From Candidatus Poribacteria bacterium (GTDB taxonomy: Bacteria; Poribacteria; WGA-4E; WGA-3G), in contig JAPOZO010000006.1 of NCBI GenBank assembly GCA_026706025.1, forward strand, positions 1-36,287: a DNA stretch of 36,287 bases, read 5' to 3'. Below are positions 7,297 through 16,700 of the stretch, in pieces (position 1 is the stretch's first letter; each line of letters opens with the position of its first letter). The translations under genes and the position numbers were made by a program. A model generated the notes under the pieces. That model saw nothing but the letters and a program-made list of their open reading frames with translations. It had not been told where the DNA came from and ran no database searches.

Positions 7297-9879
7297 ATGA
7301 AAGAAAGAAACATCAAAATCGTTGCGATCTTACTTATCCTGCTGAGCGTCGCGGTTTTACACGTCCAGCTTTATCGGTTCGCAGAGGTGACGCACGATGG
7401 CGCGTTACAGGTGTTAGTCTGTTTGGGACGTGTTATTAGCATAGACACAAGTGACGAGGCGGACCAGGTATTGTCCTTCCGTATCCTCTCCGGGCAATTT
7501 CGTGGGGAGATCGTCAAAGTCAACAACATCTGGACGGGACGTGCCTTCGGCGATCGCGTGTTGCACAAAGGCGATGTCCTGTTCCTTGATATTCCGCTCC
7601 GGGACCCGCTGAACCCGAAAATTGACCGGGTATCAATGCGAGAGTACTTCCGCACGCCGTTCCTGCTGTATCTGGCGGGCGCGTTAGGCGTTCTGATGAT
7701 ACTTGTCGCCGGGATGAAAGGAGTCCGCGCGATTCTGACGCTCTTTGTCACTGCCCTCGCTGTATTGTATCTGCTGGTGCCATTGACTATCAGCGGTTAT
7801 AACCCCATCGGCGTTGCCCTCCTCATTGCTGCATTCCTCACATTAACGACCTTTGTCCTCATTACAGGATTTAGTTTCAAAGTCATCTCTGGTGTACTTG
7901 GGACACTCGGCGGCTTGGCTGCTGTTGGTATCTTGTCGGTAATCAGTCAACATGCAATGGCACTGACCGGATTGGCGCAGGAATTTGGGTTCCTTGAACT
8001 CGGGATTGCGCTGTGGCGGACACCGGAATCACATAATTGGAACTTCACAGGTATCCTATCTGCTGGCATCATCTTGGGGGCTGTCGGGGCAATGATGGAT
8101 GTGAGTATGTCCATCTCCTCAAGCGTCCACGAAGTCAAGCAGGTGAATCCGAACATAACCGTCCGGCAAGCCATTCGCGCTGGGTTGAATGTCGGACGCG
8201 ACATTATGGGAACGATGGCGGATACGCTCATCTTCGCCTACCTCGGCGCGCACATGATGACAATGCTACTTCCGCGCATTGAATTCCCAGAGGTCGGTTA
8301 CCTCTATCCATTTCTCCGTCTCGTCAACGATGAAGCGACATCCGTTGCGATTATTCAAGCGGTGGTTGGCACCATCGGATTGGTGTTAACAGTCCCGATT
8401 GCTGCGTCCGTTGCCGGATTCCTGACGCAATACGCAAAGGTGGATAAATCCGAGATTCACGAGGACCTGCCTTCAGAAGAAGAGTTAGAGGAGTTGTTCC
8501 GTGCTGATCCGCCACACAGCAAAGCACGTATCGCTGTCCCTATCGCAATGGTTATCGTCTTGATTGGTACGATCTTTGTCTACTACCGAACGCACGGACT
8601 CTCCGCGACGATCTCTGAGCAATCGGAGTACGCGAAAGGTAGAGTCGTCCGACTGCTTGAGTCGAACGGGAATTTCCTTTTTGAGATTGACAGCAGTGCT
8701 GTAACTGATCTGGACAATCGTGTCATTCCAGCAGTGCTGCGTGAAGCATTCGGTGAGGAGAATATCCCGCTCTCTGACGAAGTCACCGTCTCAGTGAAAC
8801 CTTGGAAGGACAGCCGCTGGCTTCTCTCAGACGAGAAGTATGAGCAGACCTATAGTATTCGTGAAATGGAGCAAGAAGGGAAGACTGTCCTCAACGTCTA
8901 TGAATCGAAAAGCGAGCATCATATCCTTGAAGTAGAAATGCTGAGTGGTATGTATGAAGGCAGACGCTTGGTGCTACGGAATATCGTGAACCACAATATG
9001 CCGTTGCTGAGCATCCCCGCGGAGCCGGGTGATGTTATTCTCTGCCGTGTTGCTGGCGATCCTGATCAGGTCAGCCTCGTTAACATCGTCCAAGATTATG
9101 GTAGAGACCGGTTCCTGATTTGGATGGTCGGGGGGATGCTGCTCCTGATTATCCTCGTCGGCCGGATTGAAGGCATCCGGACGGCGTGTGCGATGCTCAT
9201 CTCTGCTGCTGTCATCTATTTCTTTATGCTGCCGTTGATTTCAGGCGGCGCGAATGCAGTGTTCATCGTGACGCTAACTTCAGGCGCGGTGGCGTTTGTG
9301 TCCTTGGTGTTCGTCATCGGTCCGAGTCGGAAGACGTTTTCAGCTGTGCTGGGGACGATGGGTGGTATCTTGGTCGCGGGTCTGATTGTCCTGTTTGCGC
9401 AGCAACATCTCCATTTCTCTGGGTTAGAGAATGCCATTTCCGCCGACATTATCGAGGCGACGCGCACGCCACCCTTCGATTTCGTGCAGATCCTTTTGGC
9501 CGGGATGTTGATGGGTGTATTAGGTGTCGCTGTTGATGGCGCGATTGAGGTAGCATCGAGTATGGAGGAAATCCGTAAAGCGAATCCGAACATGCCGACA
9601 TGGCGGCTCATCGCCTCCGGTCTCAACGTCGGTACGGACATCCTCGGAACGATGGTGAATACGTTGGTCTTTGCTTATCTCGGTGTGGAGTTGCTGCTTG
9701 TCGTCACGATTGCAGCGCCGAACTTGGACTTCTTCAAATCACCACCCGCGCAGCTATTAAGCATCGGCGTTGTATCTGCTGAGATTGTGCGGTTGCTGGC
9801 TGGCACGCTCGGCTTAGTCCTCGCGATTCCGATTACAGCGGTGATTTGCGCTTTCTGGAATCCGAAGCAGAAGGCGTAA
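7297..9879 (+). CDS. YibE/F family multi-pass membrane protein, tandem fusion of two YibE/F units
   Basis: This 860-residue inner-membrane protein contains two copies of the YibE/F unit. Each has a soluble N-terminal beta region (ILSGQFRGEIVKV in the first, MLSGMYEGRRLVL in the second) followed by several transmembrane helices. Paired motifs show the duplication: VLGTLGGLAAVGIL and VLGTMGGILVAGLI; GLNVGRDIMGTMADTLIFAYLG and a matching stretch near 9628-9690. A first membrane anchor is at about residues 5-25. The first helical block spans about 120-375 and the second about 605-855, separated by a helix near 410-430 and a soluble segment. YibE/F proteins have no settled function; a transport role is often guessed. 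Most homologues carry one unit of about 350-400 residues. The ribosome site is weak. Confidence 0.8.
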   Translation: MKERNIKIVAILLILLSVAVLHVQLYRFAEVTHDGALQVLVCLGRVISIDTSDEADQVLSFRILSGQFRGEIVKVNNIWTGRAFGDRVLHKGDVLFLDIPLRDPLNPKIDRVSMREYFRTPFLLYLAGALGVLMILVAGMKGVRAILTLFVTALAVLYLLVPLTISGYNPIGVALLIAAFLTLTTFVLITGFSFKVISGVLGTLGGLAAVGILSVISQHAMALTGLAQEFGFLELGIALWRTPESHNWNFTGILSAGIILGAVGAMMDVSMSISSSVHEVKQVNPNITVRQAIRAGLNVGRDIMGTMADTLIFAYLGAHMMTMLLPRIEFPEVGYLYPFLRLVNDEATSVAIIQAVVGTIGLVLTVPIAASVAGFLTQYAKVDKSEIHEDLPSEEELEELFRADPPHSKARIAVPIAMVIVLIGTIFVYYRTHGLSATISEQSEYAKGRVVRLLESNGNFLFEIDSSAVTDLDNRVIPAVLREAFGEENIPLSDEVTVSVKPWKDSRWLLSDEKYEQTYSIREMEQEGKTVLNVYESKSEHHILEVEMLSGMYEGRRLVLRNIVNHNMPLLSIPAEPGDVILCRVAGDPDQVSLVNIVQDYGRDRFLIWMVGGMLLLIILVGRIEGIRTACAMLISAAVIYFFMLPLISGGANAVFIVTLTSGAVAFVSLVFVIGPSRKTFSAVLGTMGGILVAGLIVLFAQQHLHFSGLENAISADIIEATRTPPFDFVQILLAGMLMGVLGVAVDGAIEVASSMEEIRKANPNMPTWRLIASGLNVGTDILGTMVNTLVFAYLGVELLLVVTIAAPNLDFFKSPPAQLLSIGVVSAEIVRLLAGTLGLVLAIPITAVICAFWNPKQKA

Positions 9880-9943
9880 TTGGCTGTCAGCAATTAGCAT
9901 TCAGTTTCCGTCCTACCAATTCATATTTTCCCTTGAAAAACTG

Positions 9944-9979
9944 TTGACATTCACCTATATGTTGAGGTATCCTTAACTT
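9944..9979 (+). promoter_or_regulatory. Promoter with overlapping operator-like dyad upstream of LRR gene A
   Basis: A consensus -35 TTGACA (9944-9949) is followed after 18 bases by TATCCT (9968-9973). TTGAGG-TAT-CCTTAA (9963-9977) forms an imperfect dyad across the -10 region. The same -35 and GTAyCCTTAACTT block occurs before LRR gene A' at 16954-16988. Conservation in both copies supports a real regulatory site. No regulator is identified. Confidence 0.5.
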
Positions 9980-10082
9980 GAAAATTGGTGACCTACACAA
10001 TTGCTGCCAAAATGCCGGCGTGGCTGCAAACTGCCTCCTTTGTGAATGGCAGACCTGTAATAAAAAAGGGAGATACAACCGA

Positions 10083-12233
10083 ATGGAACTGATTAAGAAA
10101 CAATCCGTTTTTGTTTACACACTCACCTTCTGTGCGACACTGTTCTTTGTGTTTCCACTGACGACGGTGGCACAAACCGTTAACATTCCCGATGCCAACC
10201 TGCGTGCGGCAATTGCGACAGCTTTAGGTAAAGCACAGGGGGACACAATTACGGTGGAGGAGATGGCGACGTTGAGGGACCTTGAGGCGCATAACGCTGG
10301 CATACGTAATTTGACAGGACTCGCATTTGCAACAAATTTGGAAGAGATAAGATGCAATAATAATTTGATATCCGATCTATCACCACTTACTGGCTTGATC
10401 AATCTGCGTGTTATAGAATTGCGGGACAACGTGATAAGTGATTTGTCACCGCTCGCCGGATTAATCAATTTGGAGTGGCTAATTTTTACACGTAATTCAA
10501 TATCTGATCTCTCCCCAATTGAAGAATTGATCAATTTGTTCGGTTTAGCTGTTGAGGATAATTTGATATCTAACCTCTCTCCGATTTCTGGGTTAGTAAA
10601 ACTTGAAAGGATATGGCTGCACGAAAACCCACCAATTGATCTCTCCCCGCTCGCCGGATTAATCAGCCTAAGAACCATTAACTCTTGGGGGACCCCCATC
10701 ATATCAGATCTTTCTCCCTTGGCAAAGTTACCAAAATTGCAGGTTATAGATATTTGTGGTGGAGAGATATCGGACCTCTCTCCATTGGCAAGCGCAACAG
10801 GATTGAAAGAATTATCCTTTGCTGGCAATGAGATATGGGATCTGTCACCCTTGGTGAACCTAACGGGGTTGACGCGTCTGAATCTGGAAAATAACGAAAT
10901 AGAAGATGTATCACCGCTCGCCGGATTAACCAACTTGACTTCGCTAAACCTTGAAAACAATGAAATATTGGACTTTTCGCCTTTAGATGCCTTGCCTAAA
11001 AATATACATATCATTCGGCATAACAACCCCGGATTCACACCCGCGGCACCGAAAATAGAGGGACCGTGGCTGTGGGTTATTGCACCGACAGATGGAATGT
11101 CCGGTTCAGACGCTGCTGCTTCTGGGAGAGATTTTCTGGCAGAAGTCAGCGGTGGTGAAGTAACAGAGTTGGTGATCGCTACAGGAGGGGCGGTGGTAGG
11201 TGAACCAGTTGGGAATAAAGTCTGGACAGTTGGTGAGCTCTCTCGGAGAGGTGGCAATAACATAAATGATATGGTGAACGCTACGGCTTTGGGATTGGGT
11301 GATATAAATCATCATGTAGCGTACGGATCAATTACCGTCGAATCACTGAGCCAACAGCGCACAAGGATGTTTGTCGGTAGTGGTGATGCTGTTAAGGTTT
11401 GGCTCAACGGTGTTTTGGTTCACAACGAACCTGTAGATCGGGACGCTGACGATTATCAGGAGAGTTTTCCTGTCACATTAGAGCGGGGAACAAATATCTT
11501 GTTAGTCGCTGTCTACGAGGGTGAAGGCTGGTGGAGCGGTTTTTTTGGGTTTGATACCGGCGCGGAATTCACAGTATACTTACCGGGGCCTTCATTTGTG
11601 TTGGATACGCCGCGTGTTGCCGATATAAATGAAGATGGAAAAGTGACCATTCTGGACCTGATCTTGGTCGCTCGCGACTTCGGAAACAGTAAACTTGCTA
11701 ACCCGCGAACCGATGTAAACGGTGATGGAAAGGTCAATATATCGGACCTGACCCTTGTGGCACAAAGTATGGACGCAGATGCGGGGAACGCGGGGCCCTC
11801 TGCCGTTGCTATGAACGGTGCGATTTCTCCGGTGATCATACAGGCGTGGATAGGACAGGCGCAGATTGAAAGCGATGGTTCGCTTGCTTTTCAAAAGGGG
11901 ATTGCGAACCTCCGACGGCTTTTAGAGACGTTAATCCCAAAGCAGACGGCATTGCTTGCGAACTATCCGAACCCGTTTAACCCGGAGATATGGATACCGT
12001 ATCAACTCGCTGCACCTACCAAAGTCACTTTACAGATTTTTACAGTGAACGGCGGATTGGTTCGGACGTTAGACTTAGGACACCAACCCGCGGGCGTGTA
12101 TCAGCACCGAAGTCGTGCGGCGTACTGGGATGGTCGTAACCAACTCGGTGAACCTGTAGCGAGTGGTGTGTATTTCTATACGCTCACTGCAGGCGATTTC
12201 ACAGCCACGCGCAAGATGCTAATAGCGAAATAG
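10083..12233 (+). CDS. Secreted leucine-rich-repeat protein with dockerin and C-terminal FlgD/T9SS-like module (copy A)
   Basis: This 716-residue secreted protein starts with a signal peptide (basic MELIKK, hydrophobic core, cleavage likely after VAQ near residue 30). The next segment, IPDANLRAAI, is the usual cap of this LRR family. About ten 22-residue internalin-type repeats (NxISDLSPLAGLINL pattern) fill about 73-317. A lectin-like beta module with VGSGDAVKVWLNGVLVHNE lies at about 323-500. Two dockerin EF-hand loops (DINEDGKVTILDL and DVNGDGKVNISDL) lie at about 513-565. The C-terminal NYPNPFNPE module, ending GVYFYTLTAGDFTATRKML, lies at about 623-716. Such modules act as FlgD-type Ig or sorting domains. 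The ATG at 10083 has GGGAGA upstream and begins the signal peptide; an upstream in-frame TTG at 9978 does not. The ligand is unknown. Confidence 0.85.
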   Translation: MELIKKQSVFVYTLTFCATLFFVFPLTTVAQTVNIPDANLRAAIATALGKAQGDTITVEEMATLRDLEAHNAGIRNLTGLAFATNLEEIRCNNNLISDLSPLTGLINLRVIELRDNVISDLSPLAGLINLEWLIFTRNSISDLSPIEELINLFGLAVEDNLISNLSPISGLVKLERIWLHENPPIDLSPLAGLISLRTINSWGTPIISDLSPLAKLPKLQVIDICGGEISDLSPLASATGLKELSFAGNEIWDLSPLVNLTGLTRLNLENNEIEDVSPLAGLTNLTSLNLENNEILDFSPLDALPKNIHIIRHNNPGFTPAAPKIEGPWLWVIAPTDGMSGSDAAASGRDFLAEVSGGEVTELVIATGGAVVGEPVGNKVWTVGELSRRGGNNINDMVNATALGLGDINHHVAYGSITVESLSQQRTRMFVGSGDAVKVWLNGVLVHNEPVDRDADDYQESFPVTLERGTNILLVAVYEGEGWWSGFFGFDTGAEFTVYLPGPSFVLDTPRVADINEDGKVTILDLILVARDFGNSKLANPRTDVNGDGKVNISDLTLVAQSMDADAGNAGPSAVAMNGAISPVIIQAWIGQAQIESDGSLAFQKGIANLRRLLETLIPKQTALLANYPNPFNPEIWIPYQLAAPTKVTLQIFTVNGGLVRTLDLGHQPAGVYQHRSRAAYWDGRNQLGEPVASGVYFYTLTAGDFTATRKMLIAK

Positions 12234-12270
12234 TTGTCGGGGCGGTTTTTCTAATGAGGTTTAACAAATA

Positions 12271-12353
12271 AATTGGGTAATTTACTCCATGCCCGGTAGA
12301 TGCGGTTTCCTAACCGCACCGGGTCCGACAAGAAAACTGAAAATTACCCGATT
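12271..12353. repeat. 83-bp nested fold-back element
   Basis: Three nested inverted repeats share one centre. The outer arms are AATTGGGTAATTT (12271-12283) and AAATTACCCGATT (12341-12353), matching at 12 of 13. The middle arms are CCCGG (12292-12296) and CCGGG (12319-12323). The inner arms are TGCGGTT (12301-12307) and AACCGCA (12312-12318) around the loop TCCT. It lies between genes A and B and resembles a REP/MITE-type palindromic repeat. Confidence 0.7.
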
Positions 12354-12458
12354 AAATTCTTAATCTTCATACGAAAAACCTTTCAACTGTCAGTTTGCCT
12401 TGCAGTGAGAGTTAAAGAGGACTCTTGTGGTGTCAATGTTTCAGTAAGGAGATAAATG

Positions 12459-15400
12459 ATGAAAACCGGAAAATACCTCGGACCACACATACACGGTTTG
12501 TGCTATACTTTAATTATCTTAACCTTCATCCTGGTGGGATTTGGAATCGCACAAGCGCAAGAAAATCTCGCGCAAGAGGCGTATGCGATCTTTCAACAAA
12601 ACTGCCTCGGTTGCCATGGTGAACACGGTGCTTTTACGGAAGATCTCGTCATTGATCGCGCCGCACTCATTGCTTCTGGGACGATTGTTCCGAGGAATCC
12701 GAATGCTTCCGAGTTCTTAGATCGGTTAATTGAAGATACGCCGGAAAAACCGAGAATGCCGTGGGGACAACCCGCTTTGTCGGTTGATGCGATTCAGACG
12801 ATTCGGCTTTGGATTCAAGCAGGCGCGCCGGATTGGGAGGTGCAGTATGATATTAACTTCATAACGACCGATGCAATGCTTGATACCATTCAAGCGCATC
12901 TTGAGGGGCTTTCGGCATTTGATCGTCCATCAGCTCGCTACTTCACACTCACGCATCTCTATAATGCTGGCGAAAGTCCGGAAGCACTTGATGCCTATAA
13001 GATCGCACTCTCGAAACTCGTCAACAGTCTCTCTTGGGGTTTTGATGTCATTAACCCCCAGCCCATTGATCTCCAAGAGACGATCTTTTACATTGATCTG
13101 CGCCACTACGAATGGGATGTTAGAAACGAAGCGTGGACGCAGATTGAACGGGAATATCCCTACAGCATTGACTTTGATCCAGAGACGCAAGCAGGTCTCC
13201 ACGAAAAGTTGACGCATTTGCGTACAGAGATGGCTTGCGAAGTGCCGTTTATTCATGTGGATTGGTTCCTTGCGAATGCGTCGTTGCCACCACTTTACCA
13301 CGATATTCTGGACCTCCCCGAGACGGATCGGGAGTTAGAACAACAGTTGGAAGTCAATGTTACGAGAAATATTGACAGTGCGCCGGGTTTTCGTGTCTGG
13401 CGTGCGGGTTTCAACGATTCGGGGGTTTCAAATAACAATCGCGTCGTAGAACGGCACACCTCGCGATACGGTGCGTATTGGAAAAGTTACGATTTTGCGG
13501 GCAGTGTAGGTCCACAGAATATCTTTACGCATCCATTGACTTTCAGACACGACGGTGGTGAGGTGGTGTTCAATCTACCGAACGGTTTGCAGGGGTATTA
13601 TATCTCCGATGCGTCTGGGAATCGGATAGATGAGGCACCGACGACCATCGTTTCGAATCCTGCGGCGAGCAACCCGGCTGTTCGGAATGGTCTCTCTTGT
13701 ATCGGTTGCCATACAGAAGGGATGAAGACGTTTGAGGATGAGGTGCGCGCTGTTATCATGAAATCACCTGCTGGCCCGGTGAAAGATCAGGGATTGCGTC
13801 TGTATGTGGAGCAGTCAGTGATGGATGATCTTGTGGCAGAGGATACAGAACGTTATAGGGCGGCACTCGAAAAGACCGGCGGCGTATTTGGAGGTATTGA
13901 GCCGGTGCATCGTTTCTACGAGGAATTTCAAGGTCCCGTGGACGCATCACACGCTGCCGCTGCTGTCGGTTTAGAGACTGAGGCATTCCTTGAAAAAATT
14001 CGTGAGAATCCGAGTTTGCAACGTTTAGGCTTGTCGGCATTGGAAAGCGAAAATGGAGATGTGAAGCGCGATGCTTGGACTTCTAACTTTACCGAAGTGA
14101 TTTCCGCACTGAATTCACCTGACGACATCACAACACAGCCAGTCGAGCCAGTGCCGGACCTACGCCCTGGTGATTTGGTTTCTATCCCCGATCCGAACCT
14201 ACGTACTGTAATTGAGGAATTACTGGGTAAAGCCGCGGGGTCTCCGATTACAGCGGAGGAGATGTCAAGATTGACGCGGATTGATGCCGATGATGCAGGG
14301 ATTAGCAATTTGATCGGTCTTGAGGCTGCGACAAAACTGGAACGGATAGAATTTCGCAACAATTCTATATCCGATCTCACTCCCTTGGCTGGATTGACCC
14401 GGTTAAATAACATCAAGCTACAAGGTAACAGGATCACCAACGTATCCCCGCTTGCTGGATTAGTTAACGTGGACTGGTTGGGACTTGAGGAGAACGAGAT
14501 AACAAATTTATCGCCGCTGAAGGGATTAATAAAATTAAATGGGATAGGGATCTCCGGCAACCCAATATCGGATGTATCGCCGCTTGCCAGCTTAATCAGT
14601 TTAGAACGCATAAATGCTTGGAATACACCAATATCAGACTTCTCTACTTTGGCGGGCGCGCGGAGACTGCGATGGATAGAATTTGGAAATAACAACTTTG
14701 TATCGGCACTGCCATCTCTGAAGGGATTGCGGAGTCTGAGACGGTTGGAAATTAACAACTGCAATATCTCAGATCTTACCCCCTTAGCGGAGTTTACCCA
14801 ACTGGAATGGTTGGAATTAGTGAATAACTTGATAGCTGATATAACGCCGTTGCGGAATTTAAGGGGTTTAGAACATCTGAATCTTGATGCTAACATTATC
14901 GAAGATGTATCGCCACTTGCGCAGTTAACGCGATTGGAGTTGCTGTACCTTGAAAACAACAACATCTCGGATGTATCGCCGTTGACGGGGTTGACTAAAT
15001 TAGAACGGTTAGATCTTCGGAATAATTCCGTATCCGACTTTTCACCTTTAGAAGGGTTACCGGATGAAACCTTTGTTCGGATGTCTGGTAACCCGGGTTT
15101 CCCATCTGGCGGTTCAAAAATAACGGGGCCGTGGTTATGGGCGATAGTTCCAGGAACGCGCCTCAACGAAAACACAGATTTTCTGGCGCGAGCAACAGGC
15201 GGGGCAGCGACAGAACTGAAGGTGGCTGCCAACGGTGCGAAGGAAGGGAAAGCTGTCGGAAACAGTGTCTGGACGCTTCACAGGCTTTCCGCTACCGGTG
15301 GGAATAACATAAACCGAATGACAGATGCCCTCGGTTGGGGAACAGGTGAGGAGATATATGATCATATCGTTTACGGTTCTGTGGTTTTAGATGCTCCGGA

Positions 15401-16700
15401 GGAACAGGAGACGACAATGCTCGTCGGCAGCAGTGATGCCGTCAAAGTTTGGCTCAACGGTGAGTTGGTTCACAAAGCATTCGTTGAACGTGGATCTGGC
15501 GATTACCAGGATTTTTATGCTGTCACGCTGAAACAAGGTAAAAATGTTTTATTAGTTGCCCTTGACAATCACGGACATGGGAGTTTTAGCGGGTTCTTTG
15601 GGTTCGCACCTGACGCGAAATATACCGTGTTCCAACCGGGTATCAACTTCTTTTTTTCCTCAGATACAGCACGCTATGAGGTTGAAGAGACGTTCACCCT
15701 CCATCTGAATATAGAAAACGTTTCCGATTTAGGTGGTTGGCAAGCGGATATCGTATTTGACCCCGCTGTGCTAAGAGCAGATAAAGTGAACGAGGGCAAT
15801 TTTCTGAAAGAGGATGACGAACCGCCTTTCTTTGATGCTGGTACGATTAATAACAAAACTGGTCGAATCACCGGTTTAAAGGCAGTACGCATCTCTCAAG
15901 ATAGGCGAATCGGTCGGCAAGGCATACTGCTCACGATAGAATTCACTGTCATTGGTAGTGGAGAGAGTCGATTAACGTTGGATAATTTTGAGGTGGGGTC
16001 TCGCAGAGGAGAGATGATCCCGATTATTACGCCAGAAATTGTCATTGTTGTGGAAGGAGACGGACCTACTAAACCCGCGTGGGATGTGAATCAAGATGGT
16101 CAAGTGAACGTTCTGGATCTAATTCTGGTGGCACAATATTTAGGTGGAGATGCCGCCAGCAACCCACGAGCAGATGTGAACGGCGATGGAATTATCAACA
16201 TTTTGGATCTCATCGTTGTCGCACAACATTTCGGGGAATCAACCGAGGCGGCTGCACCTTTTAGTGTGTCTGCTATAGAAACCTTGGACTTAGACCCGGC
16301 AATCGTTCAAGAATGGATAGCGCAGGCACGGGTTGAAAATGACGGATCGCTTGCCCACCAGCAAGGCATCGAAAACCTCCAGCGGCTTTTAGCATCGTTA
16401 CTCCCAGAAGAGACGGCGTTGCTTGCGAACTATCCGAATCCGTTTAACCCAGAGACGTGGATACCGTATCACCTCGCGGTGCCTACGGATGTGACAGTGC
16501 ATATCTACGGAGCAGGAGGCACCTTGATTCGGACGTTGGCGTTAGGGCATCAGGCTGTCGGCGTCTATGAGAGTCGTACCCGTGCAGCGTATTGGGATGG
16601 GAAAAACGAGGTCGGGGAGTCTGTTGCGAGCGGTGTCTATTTTTATACCCTAACGGCTGGTAATTTCACTGCTACTCGGAAAATGCTAATAATGAAATAA
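12459..16700 (+). CDS. Giant secreted cytochrome c-LRR-cohesin-dockerin protein (copy B)
   Basis: This protein has 1413 residues and a signal peptide (cleavage near residue 33). A planctomycete-type cytochrome c domain has the haem site C49-LG-C52-H53. A large middle domain of unknown fold (about 130-410) is followed by a second haem motif, C414-IG-C417-H418. Next come IPDPNLRTVI and about 13 internalin-type LRRs (about 574-871), a lectin-like beta module (about 884-1058, with VGSSDAVKVWLNGELVH), one cohesin-like beta-sandwich (about 1061-1198, with GGWQADIVFDPAVL), two dockerin loops (about 1204-1263) and the NYPNPFNPETWIPY C-terminal module. It is probably an exported, surface-attached haem protein. 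The start ATG at 12459 is seven bases after AAGGAG, as in copy B'; the ATG at 12456 is an alternative. Electron-transfer function is inferred from the haem motifs only. Confidence 0.85.
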   Translation: MKTGKYLGPHIHGLCYTLIILTFILVGFGIAQAQENLAQEAYAIFQQNCLGCHGEHGAFTEDLVIDRAALIASGTIVPRNPNASEFLDRLIEDTPEKPRMPWGQPALSVDAIQTIRLWIQAGAPDWEVQYDINFITTDAMLDTIQAHLEGLSAFDRPSARYFTLTHLYNAGESPEALDAYKIALSKLVNSLSWGFDVINPQPIDLQETIFYIDLRHYEWDVRNEAWTQIEREYPYSIDFDPETQAGLHEKLTHLRTEMACEVPFIHVDWFLANASLPPLYHDILDLPETDRELEQQLEVNVTRNIDSAPGFRVWRAGFNDSGVSNNNRVVERHTSRYGAYWKSYDFAGSVGPQNIFTHPLTFRHDGGEVVFNLPNGLQGYYISDASGNRIDEAPTTIVSNPAASNPAVRNGLSCIGCHTEGMKTFEDEVRAVIMKSPAGPVKDQGLRLYVEQSVMDDLVAEDTERYRAALEKTGGVFGGIEPVHRFYEEFQGPVDASHAAAAVGLETEAFLEKIRENPSLQRLGLSALESENGDVKRDAWTSNFTEVISALNSPDDITTQPVEPVPDLRPGDLVSIPDPNLRTVIEELLGKAAGSPITAEEMSRLTRIDADDAGISNLIGLEAATKLERIEFRNNSISDLTPLAGLTRLNNIKLQGNRITNVSPLAGLVNVDWLGLEENEITNLSPLKGLIKLNGIGISGNPISDVSPLASLISLERINAWNTPISDFSTLAGARRLRWIEFGNNNFVSALPSLKGLRSLRRLEINNCNISDLTPLAEFTQLEWLELVNNLIADITPLRNLRGLEHLNLDANIIEDVSPLAQLTRLELLYLENNNISDVSPLTGLTKLERLDLRNNSVSDFSPLEGLPDETFVRMSGNPGFPSGGSKITGPWLWAIVPGTRLNENTDFLARATGGAATELKVAANGAKEGKAVGNSVWTLHRLSATGGNNINRMTDALGWGTGEEIYDHIVYGSVVLDAPEEQETTMLVGSSDAVKVWLNGELVHKAFVERGSGDYQDFYAVTLKQGKNVLLVALDNHGHGSFSGFFGFAPDAKYTVFQPGINFFFSSDTARYEVEETFTLHLNIENVSDLGGWQADIVFDPAVLRADKVNEGNFLKEDDEPPFFDAGTINNKTGRITGLKAVRISQDRRIGRQGILLTIEFTVIGSGESRLTLDNFEVGSRRGEMIPIITPEIVIVVEGDGPTKPAWDVNQDGQVNVLDLILVAQYLGGDAASNPRADVNGDGIINILDLIVVAQHFGESTEAAAPFSVSAIETLDLDPAIVQEWIAQARVENDGSLAHQQGIENLQRLLASLLPEETALLANYPNPFNPETWIPYHLAVPTDVTVHIYGAGGTLIRTLALGHQAVGVYESRTRAAYWDGKNEVGESVASGVYFYTLTAGNFTATRKMLIMK

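Noticed and set aside
9978-10082. TTG-initiated N-terminal extension of LRR gene A
   Set aside because: It starts within the conserved promoter block and would bury the signal peptide 35 residues inside the protein. The ATG at 10083 has a good ribosome site.
10115-11263. Long minus-strand open frame (382 codons) opposite LRR gene A
   Set aside because: It is antisense to a well-supported secreted LRR gene. The repeated codon pattern of the LRRs keeps that frame open. Similar antisense frames at 13928-15232 and 17660-18361 have the same cause.
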